The translations under genes and the position numbers were made by a program. DNA of 64,000 nucleotides from Cherax quadricarinatus (taxonomy: Eukaryota > Arthropoda > Malacostraca > Decapoda > Parastacidae). The stretch spans positions 29,540,910-29,604,909 of the forward strand of contig NC_091312.1 in assembly GCF_038502225.1 (NCBI RefSeq), read 5' to 3'. Below the pieces are notes generated by a model. That model did not search any database and was not told where the DNA came from. It was given only the letters and a program-made list of their open reading frames with translations. This document shows, in pieces, positions 1-11,111 of the stretch (position 1 is the first letter of the stretch; each line of letters begins with the position of its first letter).

Positions 1-1194
1 TATCTCCTCACAAGGTGTCTTACTATGCCAAGACTCACTTACTTCTTGAGGTGTGCACCCTCTTTTGACAACCCAACACTCGATGAATATGACGCACACC
101 TGAGATCAACTTTTAAGAAGGCACTGAACCTGTCACTAGAGGATGAGCAATGGGATCAGGCAACCCTCCCAGTGCGACTGGGAGGTATAGGGGTGCGTAA
201 AGCAACGCATGTTGCTTTACCTGCTTTTCTGTCTTCGTGTTTGGCTTCCAGTGCATTAGTCAAGAAGATAGTGCCCGAACGCTTGAGAGACTTGGTAGGA
301 GCTCAAGACCCCAGGTTTACTGAAGCAGCGATTCGGTGGGACACCCTTACAGACTCCTCCAGTAGACCAGCTCCTCCAAAACAGCACAAACAGTCCCACT
401 GGGACAAACCGATCATGGAAAAAATCGCCAACACAATGCTCTCCAATGCTTCAGGAAAGAACAAAGCTCGTCTCCTGGCAGTGAAGGCACCACACTCAGG
501 AGGTTTCCTGTTAGCTGTTCCCAATTCCTCCCTGGGCACCCGTCTCGACCCACAGGCCATTCGGATTGGTGTTGCTCTTCGCCTAGCCGCCCCCATCCTC
601 ACCGAACATAGGTGTATTTGCGGCAGGGCGACAGCTGATCAATTCGGACTTCATGGTCTCGAGTGTCACACAGCAGAAGGGAAGTATGACAGACATGAGG
701 AGATCAATGACATAATAAAGAGAAGCCTCGCCACAGCCCGTTGCCCAGCTCAACGGGAACCACAAGTACAGAGGTCTGATGGAAGTCAAAAGCGTCCTGA
801 TGGAGCCACTATGCTACCCTGGAAGGATGGAAAGCAGATTGCCTGGGACTACACCTGTGCTGCCACATTGGCAGACACCTACTTGCCATACTCCGTAGTG
901 GAAGGGGGTGTAGCTGCCAGCCACAGGGAGACCCAGAAGATCCGAAAATATGAAGACCTTCCCCCTTGTTATAACTTCATTTCAATAGGGTTGGAGACCC
1001 TTGGAGCATGGGGCAAGTGTGCTCTAAAGTTCCTCAAAGAGCTGGGTGAAAAGCTAATCATAGAAACCAAGGACCACAGGGCGACCAGCTTCCTCTTTCA
1101 GAGACTCAGTGTTGCGATCCAGAGAGGAAATGCCTGCAGCATTCTGGGCACGCGGCCCACCGCAGGGGAGCTGGACGAAGTATTCGAGATGTAG
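1..1194 (+). CDS. C-terminal part of a retroelement ORF with restriction-like endonuclease (5' partial)
   Basis: The frame is already open at base 1, before the first ATG at 25, so this is the 3' part of a longer ORF; 398 codons are visible and none is broken. The N-terminal ~85 residues look like the segment that follows the RT in LINEs (W-QA-LPVRLGGIGVR, then LPAFLSS). Near residues 195-215 there is a Cys-His knuckle (CICG...GLHGLECH). It is followed by RPDG...PW-DG...AWDYT, which fits the PD-(D/E)XK restriction-like endonuclease of R2/CRE/NeSL-type non-LTR elements, and by a conserved-looking tail (AIQRGNACSILGT). I infer the C-terminus of a restriction-like-endonuclease retroelement, unlike the AP-endonuclease LINEs in the rest of the window. 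The clade is not assigned. A domesticated host gene cannot be excluded because the frame is intact. Confidence 0.7.
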   Translation, partial: YLLTRCLTMPRLTYFLRCAPSFDNPTLDEYDAHLRSTFKKALNLSLEDEQWDQATLPVRLGGIGVRKATHVALPAFLSSCLASSALVKKIVPERLRDLVGAQDPRFTEAAIRWDTLTDSSSRPAPPKQHKQSHWDKPIMEKIANTMLSNASGKNKARLLAVKAPHSGGFLLAVPNSSLGTRLDPQAIRIGVALRLAAPILTEHRCICGRATADQFGLHGLECHTAEGKYDRHEEINDIIKRSLATARCPAQREPQVQRSDGSQKRPDGATMLPWKDGKQIAWDYTCAATLADTYLPYSVVEGGVAASHRETQKIRKYEDLPPCYNFISIGLETLGAWGKCALKFLKELGEKLIIETKDHRATSFLFQRLSVAIQRGNACSILGTRPTAGELDEVFEM

Positions 1195-1266
1195 CTCTGA
1201 GTTACCTATGTTGTTTTACTTTCTGTTGTATTTTTGTGAATGTTTGGCCAATGTATTTTGTCTTTA

Positions 1267-1272
1267 AATAAA
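1267..1272 (+). promoter_or_regulatory. polyadenylation signal AATAAA
   Basis: AATAAA lies 73 bases after the stop codon of the restriction-like-endonuclease ORF and is preceded by a T-rich stretch. It is a plausible 3' end signal for that transcript. No poly(A) tract follows. Confidence 0.5.
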
Positions 1273-1395
1273 ACATACTTGAAATATAGAAGTGGTATGA
1301 GAAAATTCTCAAACAGCTTCAGGAAGAACGTTGAGTTTTCCCTGAAGCAAGTTTATTCTTTTCTCTGAGGATGAGGGTCCCCATTACAGTTCTAG

Positions 1396-1893
<498 letters not shown>

Positions 1894-1974
<81 letters not shown>
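1894..1974. repeat. (TA)n microsatellite, right of MITE
   Basis: About 40 TA units that continue the tract interrupted by the MITE, followed by CA-rich flank. Confidence 0.98.
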
Positions 1975-1977
<3 letters not shown>

Positions 1978-2265
1978 ACATACACATACTATCGACAAGT
2001 GCCTTTGACAACTAGTAACTAAGACAACAGCCCAATTAATAAGTAATGACATCATCATCTCAGAGAAATTAAGTTATTTAATATTTAACCTACCTAACTG
2101 CCTTCCTCTTGCTCTCTCCCCTTCTCCCTCTCCCCCTCTTTTTCACCCTCTCTCTATTTTCTCCCTCCCTTTTTCTCCCTCCATCAAATATTTAGACGTT
2201 CACTTATTGTGCTTGTAAAATCATAATGGTTGTCTGATAGCAGAGTGTAAGTAGCTACTGAGAGG
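1975..2265. other. Non-coding spacer with CT-rich stretch
   Basis: No gene or recognisable element. Positions about 2100-2185 are strongly pyrimidine-rich on the plus strand. LINE A's poly(A) tail follows. Confidence 0.7.
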
Positions 2266-3287
2266 TTTTTTTTTTATTTTATTTAAAACTCAGGTACAAA
2301 ATATATGGGTACATAATCAATATGTAACAAGATACAGGCAGTGAACAATAATCAACTGTGACTACACAAATACTGAAGAAGCACATATATAATGACATCA
2401 GAACTATTACAATATAAAAATTAAATACAGAGACATCAAGTGTGAACAAAAGGGTCTCCTTACTATAAAACATAACACACAGGTCATCCTGTGGAAAGGT
2501 TTACATTCCAACTGTTGCAAATTACCCTTAAGCGATCCATGCCTGATTACAACATACTGAAATAAAGAAATACGATAATCTCTTCGCGTCCTAAAAAATT
2601 CTCCTACCACATAAAGAAAGTCTACTGACCTGATTTTATAAATCTTATAGCCCCTTTTTCTCTTCATGACAATTGCAATATAATCTGATGACCCCATATC
2701 ATATATGTGTAAGTACATATTTTACTATACATAAAAACAAATGAAAAATAACATTCCCGAAAAGTATACTCATAAGAGTATAATTACCTTACAATACCAT
2801 GATAAATACCTTCGAATCTGATGTCCTTCCTTAGATCATATATGTTTAAATACATATTTTAAAATATATAAAAAATGACAAGATTACATACTGTAAAATA
2901 AAACAGAGTATAATAATCATCCTACATGGCAACCCACACCAGAGTTAATACGTTTCCTTTATGTAAAAAACCTTACAGACTTGTACTACACATGTTCCTA
3001 TAAAAAAACATTCAACCCAACTCCCGTACATCACCTATATTATCAAAAACAAGTTCCCCCCTTGAAAACCCAACGTTGTCCATTCCCAAACTCGCTGTCA
3101 CACCAAATTGCCTTACTCTAAATAATACCACTTACGGCTTATGGTACACATTACTAAATAATGTCAGTAAGGTCACAGGATCTAACAAAAACCAACATAG
3201 ATATATAATAATTGTGTCACATGACACTGTGGCTGTCTTAATAAGTTGTTAATATACATATATATATACAAACATATATATGCATAG

Positions 3288-3471
<184 letters not shown>

Positions 3472-3536
3472 ATAAGATCACAGTAAACAGGTGATTTCAA
3501 AATATGCAAAACAACCACTCTGAAAGAATAGAGAAA

Positions 3537-3574
3537 TTCCAAGCGCTTTCGTGACTACTCACATTATCAAGGAA
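3537..3574 (-). ncRNA. Hammerhead-like ribozyme core, left arm of P1
   Basis: Exact inverted copy of the motif at 4414-4451; see that entry for the base-level assignment. Confidence 0.5.
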
Positions 3575-3734
3575 CTATGAAAGTGAAGCATCCAAGGAAG
3601 ATATATAAGGGGTCCGGCCAGCACCTCAATATCAGATCCCACAACGGTTAAACACGTGACGCGCGGCGAGCCAACTTGGAAAGGTCCTTTGCGCAACTCA
3701 CCCCCAAGCTATTCTACCCAAGAAAATTTAAAAA

Positions 3735-4162
3735 TTATTTGTCCAGTGTATTATTAAATTCTTCCCAAATTCTATTAATTATAAATGGATCTAATTTATA
3801 TAAACCAAAGGAAATATTCATATTATTGTCAAAACTGCTTTTTATGAAACAAGATTCAATTATATTCCTGTTGACCATGGACTTGCTTGATACTACTTTC
3901 TCAACATTTTGAAAATCAATTGGATGGTTAAAATCTCTTACATGAATAAATAGAGCATTGGAATCTTGTCCAGTTCTAATGCTATATTTATGTTGTTTTA
4001 ATCTTAGTTCGAGATTTTTACCAGTTTGACCGTAATAAACTTTATCGCAAATTTTACAAGGAATCTTATAGACACATCCATCAGCATTTTGGGGGGAATT
4101 CTTTATCAAAAGTTTTTTTACTGTATCAAGATTTTTGAATACAACTGTAATATTAATATTAA
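3735..4162 (-). pseudogene. GIY-YIG endonuclease domain of Penelope-like element (fragment)
   Basis: Only the C-terminal endonuclease of the PLE polyprotein is present. The frame reads VYKIPCKICDKVYYGQTGK, which corresponds to the GIY...YIG core with a Cys pair (PLE-type Zn-binding insertion). It continues LRLKQHK with the conserved Arg, a downstream ESCFIK with the candidate catalytic Glu, and ends in LYKLDPFIINRIWEEF before the stop at 3735. The first ATG is at 4109, but the same frame continues upstream to the arm junction at about 4162, so the fragment is 5'-truncated and the Met is incidental. The last ~28 codons also occur in inverted orientation at about 4170-4253. The domain cuts target DNA in active PLEs; this copy cannot be autonomous. 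Confidence 0.8.
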
Positions 4163-4413
4163 TAATATGAATATTTCCTTTGGTTTATATAAATTAGATC
4201 CATTTATAATTAATAGAATTTGGGAAGAATTTAATAATACACTGGACAAATAATTTTTAAATTTTCTTGGGTAGAATAGCTTGGGGGTGAGTTGTGCAAA
4301 GGACCTTTCCAAGTTGGCTCGCCGCGCGTCACGTGTTTAACCGTTGTGGGATCTGATATTGAGGTGCTGGCCGGACCCCTTATATAGCTTCCTTGGATGC
4401 TTCACTTTCATAG

Positions 4414-4451
4414 TTCCTTGATAATGTGAGTAGTCACGAAAGCGCTTGGAA
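4414..4451 (+). ncRNA. Hammerhead-like ribozyme core, right arm of P1
   Basis: Order matches a hammerhead with open stem I. TTCC (4414-4417) can pair with GGAA (4448-4451) as stem I. TTGATAA (4418-4424) sits where CUGANGA belongs. One extra base follows, then a GTGA/TCAC stem II, then GAAA. AGCGCT is self-complementary and gives a minimal or dimeric stem III, with UU at the expected cleavage position. Relative to consensus, C3 is U and G8 is A; these two bases pair in the known structure, so the change is compensatory. PLEs are known to carry small hammerheads. Cleavage activity is inferred, not shown. Confidence 0.55.
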
Positions 4452-4486
4452 TTTCTCTATTCTTTCAGAGTGGTTGTTTTGCATAT

Positions 4487-4511
4487 ATATATATGTATAT
4501 ATATATATGTA

Positions 4512-4583
<72 letters not shown>
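4487..4583. repeat. (TA)n microsatellite with TATG interruptions
   Basis: TA repeat right of PLE P1, turning into a CA/TACA-rich stretch to about 4620. With 3293-3468 it suggests P1 inserted into one TA tract. Confidence 0.95.
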
Positions 4584-4592
<9 letters not shown>

Positions 4593-5005
4593 ACAAATAC
4601 ATATACATACATACACACACCTTTTATCATGCTTAACACAATAATTGAAAATTTTTTTGGAACCATGTTTTTTTTGTCCTTGTATATACTGTAAAATACA
4701 CAAAATATGAACAGTATGTAAAACCGACATGAGCTCAAAGTAGTTGGTGTAGCCAAACGCTCATAATACGTTGATTATCTCCTCTTTAGTGGTGCTGCTG
4801 CACAGGACACTTTACCTTAATAATTCTTTGTTAAGCACAACACTGTAGTGTTGCACTACAGTTGCAACATAACTCTCAAAAACAACACCACGTTTGACAT
4901 AACCTTCCAAACCATACAAACTCTCCAGATAACCTTACCTCATGCACTCACCCTCCAATACTTATATATCTCCGCTAAAAAGGAAAACGGTCCCTTAATC
5001 TATAC

Positions 5006-8000
5006 TTAGTGTGCCACATTAATGAGTCCCTTTACTGTAATATTTCTGTATGAGTCCGGAAAACGCGTTCTCCACTGTTCCCCATAAATTAGTTTATTTC
5101 TACATACCGTACGATATATTCCTGCAGCAATCTCCCTAATTCTAATCCCCCACCTTTGTCCCTCAATCCCCAAGAAAAATACAAGAAATCTGCCACGTCT
5201 TCAGAGACCCCTCTTACTTCGAATGTTAGGGCTCTCAGAATCTCTACATTACCCCCGCCCATCAACCTGAAAACTCTTGCCTACCACAACCGTACCTCCC
5301 TCAACTCTTTACAGAAATAAACTGCATGAAAAGCTGTTTCCGGTTCCTCACACTTTTCGCATGTCGCTTCCCTCACCAAACCCATTACACACAAGGCAGA
5401 CTTTGAAGCTAAAATTCCCATTACAAATCTATAAACTAACTCCCTCACCCTCGGCATTAATCTAAACTTCCGAAATCATACCAAATCTTACCCCAATCAT
5501 ACAAGAAATCATACCAAATCTTTCCCCGGTCATACAAGGGGTATACCGATACCCCTTGCATGGTTTCCGGTTTCCTACTCATCTCCACCAACCTTCCAAC
5601 CTTAAGTTTTGCTGCCTCTCCGACGACTAACAATAACCTGAGCATAGTCTCGCATTCAATTAATTCCTTTCCTCCCCACCACCGTCGCACATCCTCCATC
5701 ACTTTCCCAACTCTTACCCCGCTCACCCCCCCCCCTCTCCCGCACAAACCTGTGTTTTACATACATGGCCTTTACTCTCGGCCCCAGCCCCAAAAGTCCT
5801 ACTCCTCCTCTTCGTACATTTGACATGACCAACTCTTTACTGAGCCATGCCCTCCCAAAACCCCACACATAACGGAGCGCCCTCCTCTGTATCTCATGTA
5901 TCTCCTGCACCTGTAAAGGATACACCACAGCAACATTCCACACTTTACTATACACCAATGAATTTATTATAACCGCCCTTTGCAATAAAGTAACCTCCCC
6001 CGCTCTTAGGCTCCGTATTCTTTTCATTACCTTCTCTCCTACCAACTCCGAGTTCACTCGACGAGCCTCCTGCTCATCAGCCATATATAGAACTCCACAA
6101 ATTTTCAACCGTTCCGCCACTTCCCATCCAAACTCCAACCCCATTCCACCCCCCACCCAAGCACCTATCTCTAATAATTTTGATTTAGCTCTGTTGACGC
6201 TCATTCCTGACGCCCTCCCAAAAACCTTCAAGACCCTCCCTATCGTTCTCAATCCTTCTACACCAGTGATCAGTACAGTTGTATCGTCCACATATCCTAC
6301 CACCACATTAAACCCTACCACCTCCCCATGTAAAATCCCCTTTCCCTCAACCATTTCATAAAACGGGTGCTGTATGCATGCGAACAAAATTTGAGACATA
6401 GGACGCCCCTGTCTCAGACACCTCTCCATTTCCAAAATCCTGCCCAACCTACCATTAATTTGCACCTGTATCACCGCCCCAGAATACAGTATCTCAACTC
6501 ACTTTACAATTCCCTCACCAAATCCCAGACGTCTCAAACTGGCCCCCAGAAACTCCCTATTCACACCGTCATATGCGTTCTTCCAATGAATACCTAAAAT
6601 TCCACCCCATTGCAACCCTTCAAAAATTCCCTGATCTGGCTATGCCCATGTCTCATGCTACGTCCCGGAATCCCCAACTGTCCCTTATGTAGTATACCTC
6701 CTATCGCCCTCTTCATCCTATTCCCTAGTATCTTCGCAAAAATCTTATAGTCTGTACACATTAAAGATATGTCCCTGTACGTGCTCAGTGTTCTTCCCTC
6801 CTGCTTTTTCCTTACTAACACGACCACACCCGTCTGCTGTGTCATTCCTAACTTACCTTCCCTCAGCATACAATTTATTACCTGTACCAGACAATACTTT
6901 ATATGGTCCCATTGAACTCTATAAAAATTATTCGAAATCCTATCTATTCCTTGAGCTTTTCCCATACTTAAATTGAGCACTGCCTCTTTCACTTCATCCA
7001 TACTAATTACACCATCCATTCCAACTATCTCCTCCCCACACGTCCCCAAGGCTTGCACCCCTTCCCCTTCCTCACAAACTATCCCAACTTTTCCCCTCGC
7101 CCACTTCTTTTGAAAACAATAATCAGCATAACTACTCATTCCTTCAGTTGTCGCTAGCATTTGCCCCTTATAATATCCTCCCAAAACTTCACTAACCTCT
7201 AAGTTTAAAATAGTTGACTCCTTTTGCCTGATTTTAAAACTTCTCCAAACACTTCCCGAAGGCTTATCTCCCCACAGTACTGCTTCCATCCCCGCCCTTA
7301 CCCTTATCTCATAAAATCTTTCATTATGTATTTCCTTCAATCTATCTCTGAGCAGCAATATCTTTTCGTACTGCCTTCCCTCCCCTTCCTCATAACACTC
7401 ATTGAGCTGTTGCTCCAAATAATTTTGTAATCCATACCTCCACCTCGCCTCCTCCCGTCCCTTACGTTTATAAAAACCCGCTATACCTGGTTTAGCTTTA
7501 TTTTCCCACCATTCCAAGATACTCGTCTCCTCCTCCCTGGCACCCCACAAATTTTGCCACCATTCACCAAACTCCACACTCACCACCTCACTCCTCACTA
7601 GTCTCGCTTTTAACTTCCAAAGCCCTGATTGTATCTTAACCACATCCCCCCAATCCAGCTCAGCCAAAACTGCCCTATGGTCAGAAAACCCCACGTCCAA
7701 TGTTCTTACTTCCCTCACACTAACTGACTCCGATGTATAGATTCTATCTAAACGTGCTGAATAACCTCTTCTGACAAAGGTAAACTCTATTCTCCAAGCC
7801 CCCTCCTCCCTATATCCCTAACCCCCACATCCTGCAAAACATTGCGTAACGCCCCTAACACACACCCCGCCCCCCTCGGCTCCACGTCCCCCCCCCTTAT
7901 GACACAGTTCCAATCTCCTCCAATTATAGTGACTAAAGGTAAACCCCGTAAATGATACAACAAAATGTCTGTACAAAATCCTCTTTTATTCTGACTGTGC

Positions 8001-8315
8001 TCTCCGCTGGCATGTAAACCCCTATAAAACATACTCTCGTTTCACCCTACTCACCATCCACCCTCACCACCCTCCCCCCTCCTCCCACTTTATTATATGT
8101 AAGGGACTGTTTTCCTTCACAGCCACAGCCACTCCTCCTTTTAACCTCATAGACCCACTCACATATAACTTATAACCTTTCAGTAATAATGTACAGCCAA
8201 GCTTATAATTATGTTCTTGTATAAAACATACATCTACATTATACCTCCTGAGGAACCATTCCATCCAGACTCTTTTCACTTCATTTCTCAATCCATTTAC
8301 ATTAATTGTTACTAC
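5006..8315 (-). pseudogene. LINE A ORF2: AP endonuclease / reverse transcriptase, broken
   Basis: Reads (minus) from a TINVNGL block at about 8315. The endonuclease (VDVCFIQEHN, GGVAVAV, GGDWNCVI, SDHRAVL) lies about 8300-7640. The RT (TGVVVLV, YRDISLMC-DYKIFAKILGNR, GIPGRS, YVDDTTV) lies about 6900-6250. A Cys-rich end (CEKCEEPETAFHAVYFC) leads to the stop at 5006. Several frame breaks occur, near 8060, 7780, 6590-6480 and 5650. The ATG that opens ORF2 in LINE E is GTA here. A 33-bp in-frame duplication (5472-5537) doubles an 11-residue stretch. The protein would nick DNA and prime reverse transcription; this copy is dead. Confidence 0.85.
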
Positions 8316-8423
8316 CTTGAATTACTTTAATAGCGGCGGCTTTCCCTTCCGCCTTGGTAGATGTCCTACTATACTTTCCTGGTGAAGAGGTTCTCGTTTG
8401 GCAGCCTGCCTGTTCAACCCCCC

Positions 8424-9581
8424 CTACCCCCCCTTGTCCTTAGAACTATTCATCCCTTCATTACTCTTCCCCTCTCCCCCCGTTTGGCTCACTTCTTTTT
8501 TCCAAGACTTTACCCCTGATCTCTGTCCAGGAGTGAGAACGTCGTCCATCTCCGACGTTCCAGCCGATCGCTTACACGAACTTCCGTCACCACACGCTTC
8601 TTCATCTCTCGTTCCCTCCCTATTTACTTCTGTCACAACTGTGTGCACAGTGCCATTAGTGCGCAAATTATCCCCAGCCACCAAATCATTATGTGATGTC
8701 ACCGACATGTGTGTACTCCTTGCTTCCTCCAGACCACCCTCAACTTCACTTAGAAAGGAGCTTATAACCTCCTCCAGCAATCCATCCTGTGGTCCTTCAC
8801 ACTCGTCACCACTCGTTCCCGTCGTCGCTGCTGCAGTCTCTGTGTCAACCGGTAATGTTACACATTCGTTCATTGCCTCCTCTGCCTTATCAACTTCCTC
8901 ACTCCAACGACAAGGTGTCGTTTTGGGGAGTACCCCAGTCTCCGACGCCTCTGTACCTTGCTGCCGACTTATAGGCAATGGTATCTGATCCCTCCTTCCT
9001 GCTTTCTTATGGCATTGGGCTGCCATATGGTCATAAGACCCACACAATCTGCATGTCTTCCTCTGTCCTGAGTAATACACGTAGACCTGAGTCCTGAAGA
9101 CGTCCAGTAGCACATACGATGGAATTGGCTGCCGTAAGGTCATTTTCAGTGTAAATGATCCCTCAGGCAACCCCTCATAAGGTCCATTTTTCCACACTCC
9201 CAACTCAGCTGAGTGGATTTTTCCATAGTTACGGAAAACTGCTACCACATCATGCTCTGTTGCCTCAAATGGTACATTCCTTACTTTTACCCACGTCATG
9301 TAACTCGACACATCATGGAGGCATACCTCCACTGCAGTGTTCACGGCCAGTCTTCTCTCTTGATATTTGTTAACGATGCTAGAGTAGAAGCCCTACTCCT
9401 TAAACTTGATGAAGATCCTTGTAATTCCATTTATGGCTACTCCATACAATTCTTCATTCGGTATGCCATATACTTCGCCGATGATCGTAGGCAGGAGCAC
9501 CTGCATCGCTGAACTTGTAAGCGTTCCATGAACTAATTCGACACACACTGTATTTACACGGCGACCATGTCTATCCGCCAT
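8424..9581 (-). pseudogene. LINE A ORF1: RRM-like / CCHC nucleic-acid-binding protein, one stop
   Basis: Starts at ATG 9581 in a good context (A at -3, G at +4, ATGGCGG shared with other copies). The frame runs 386 codons with a single TAG at 9393-9395. The order is the family N-terminus (RRVNTV-VELVHGTLT), an RRM-like segment (VRNVPFEATEHDVVAVF-NYGKIHSA), the conserved PSYVLLDVFRTQVYVYYSGQ, a CCHC knuckle (CRLCGSYDHMAAQC), then a low-complexity acidic tail with DVLTPGQR. The overall layout resembles ORF1 of Tx1-clade LINEs and ZCCHC3-like proteins. Its role is RNA binding in the retrotransposition particle. Confidence 0.85.
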
Positions 9582-9680
9582 TTTGAATATTCAAAACAGG
9601 GAAAACTGCGCAGAAAGCCAGCCTAGACAGGAGCGACTGCACAGCAGGTCCACACGGCTCGAGAGTGATGCCCGTCACAT

Positions 9681-9885
9681 TAACATCCGTTCATCCTATT
9701 TCTAAAGCTATTTCTAAAGTTAGCTTGAATGACATTTAATGACAATGTTTAATCTTTAATCCTTCATGATTGACAACTACATGACAAGTTGTCATGACAG
9801 ATGAGTTTTTACTTTCACTTGTATAACAAGTAGTTTAAGATGTCAGGTCACCAGTACAGAACAATATTCTATGTTAACCTTATAC
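9681..9885. other. Short AT-rich spacer between LINEs A and B
   Basis: No gene seen. It contains a small inverted repeat (CATGACAA-G-TTGTCATG, about 9780-9796). LINE B's left target-site duplication begins at 9886. Confidence 0.6.
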
Positions 9886-10593
9886 TAGAATAAGTTATTT
9901 TTTTTTTGTTTTTATTTAAAACCAATACAGTTTAACATAAAAATAAAGAAACAGTATGGAACCTAATCAAATTAACTGACAAACGGATTGTACCTACATG
10001 CTCGCAAGATATTACAACAAAAACTTACATCAAGAACATAGCTAAAAAAAAATTCCATGTCACAGGGTCATGATTTGACATATATACAAAACCTTGCATA
10101 TATATAAATTGTACATATAAATGACATCTGACAAAGGTTCAATACACTTGAACATAAAATATACAAAGAAGTTATATCAGTTAAATCCCATCCTTCACAT
10201 TAATCAAAAAACCAAAACCTAGCATCATAATCTTACTAGAACATCTACATACGTATCCCTAACAATACAGCTGAACATATCCCAACATACAAATAAACAG
10301 AAAAAGAATACAACTTAGAACACAATAACTGAAGCGCAATACTGTTACAATAAACCCATATACAAATCTCAGACACAAATGGACTACGTCACTAAACTGT
10401 CTAGATATGTCTGTATACCATACAGACTAAAACTTAACATCAAGAACTTGCATTAACACCAAACCGGTATCAAGGTACAGACCATAATTATAAACTTTAA
10501 AAAGAATCAATCATACATATATAAAGTATTACATAACGTCTGACCCATGACAAAGGCTCAATACAATAGAAAGGGATATATATTTATATATAT

Positions 10594-10690
10594 ACACACA
10601 CACACCCACACCCACACCCACACACCCACACCCACACCCACACACCCACACCCACACCCACATCCACACACACACACCCACACGTACACA
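10594..10690. repeat. CA/CCCACA-rich tract in LINE B 3' UTR
   Basis: Imperfect (CA)n mixed with CACACCCACA units, within the 3' UTR of LINE B. ORFs across it are artefacts. Confidence 0.9.
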
Positions 10691-11111
10691 CAAAATTTTT
10701 CACAAAATCACATTAATCAGATGCACTGTATGCACAATGCAAAACAGTATATAAGTATATCTCATCGTGCAAAAACCCAGCACGTAACATAAATACAAAC
10801 TAAAACACACTTCATGTCGCAAAGAACTTATTCCTCAAGAATCATGTTATACAAGACTGATACACATCATAATTATACATAAAAAAAATCTACTATATTA
10901 TACCTACATTCTGAAAAGTGTTATATCTAACATAACGAGACCTTGAGCTCTACATCCACACTTGGATGCCATAAAGTCTCAATGAAAACCAGGAAACCTT
11001 TCCAAACCCACATACACAACACTCTCACGACCCCCCCCTAGGGAGGCGAGCCCGCTGTTACCCCCTGACTCCCTCCAACCTATGAAAACCCCTTCACTCA
11101 CTCATTTTCAA

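Noticed and set aside
3676..4312. Two separate identical plus/minus small proteins (VLLNSSQILLIINGSNLYKP...)
   Set aside because: They are mirror images produced by the inverted arms of PLE P1; only the minus GIY-YIG frame has family support.
8398..8988. 196-codon plus-strand ORF opposite LINE A ORF1
   Set aside because: Antisense shadow of the ORF1 variable tail; Ser/Pro/Thr-rich with no recognisable domain.
9780..9796. Inverted repeat CATGACAA-G-TTGTCATG as an operator or terminator
   Set aside because: Short, AT-rich, in a transposon-free eukaryotic spacer with no gene beside it; can occur by chance.
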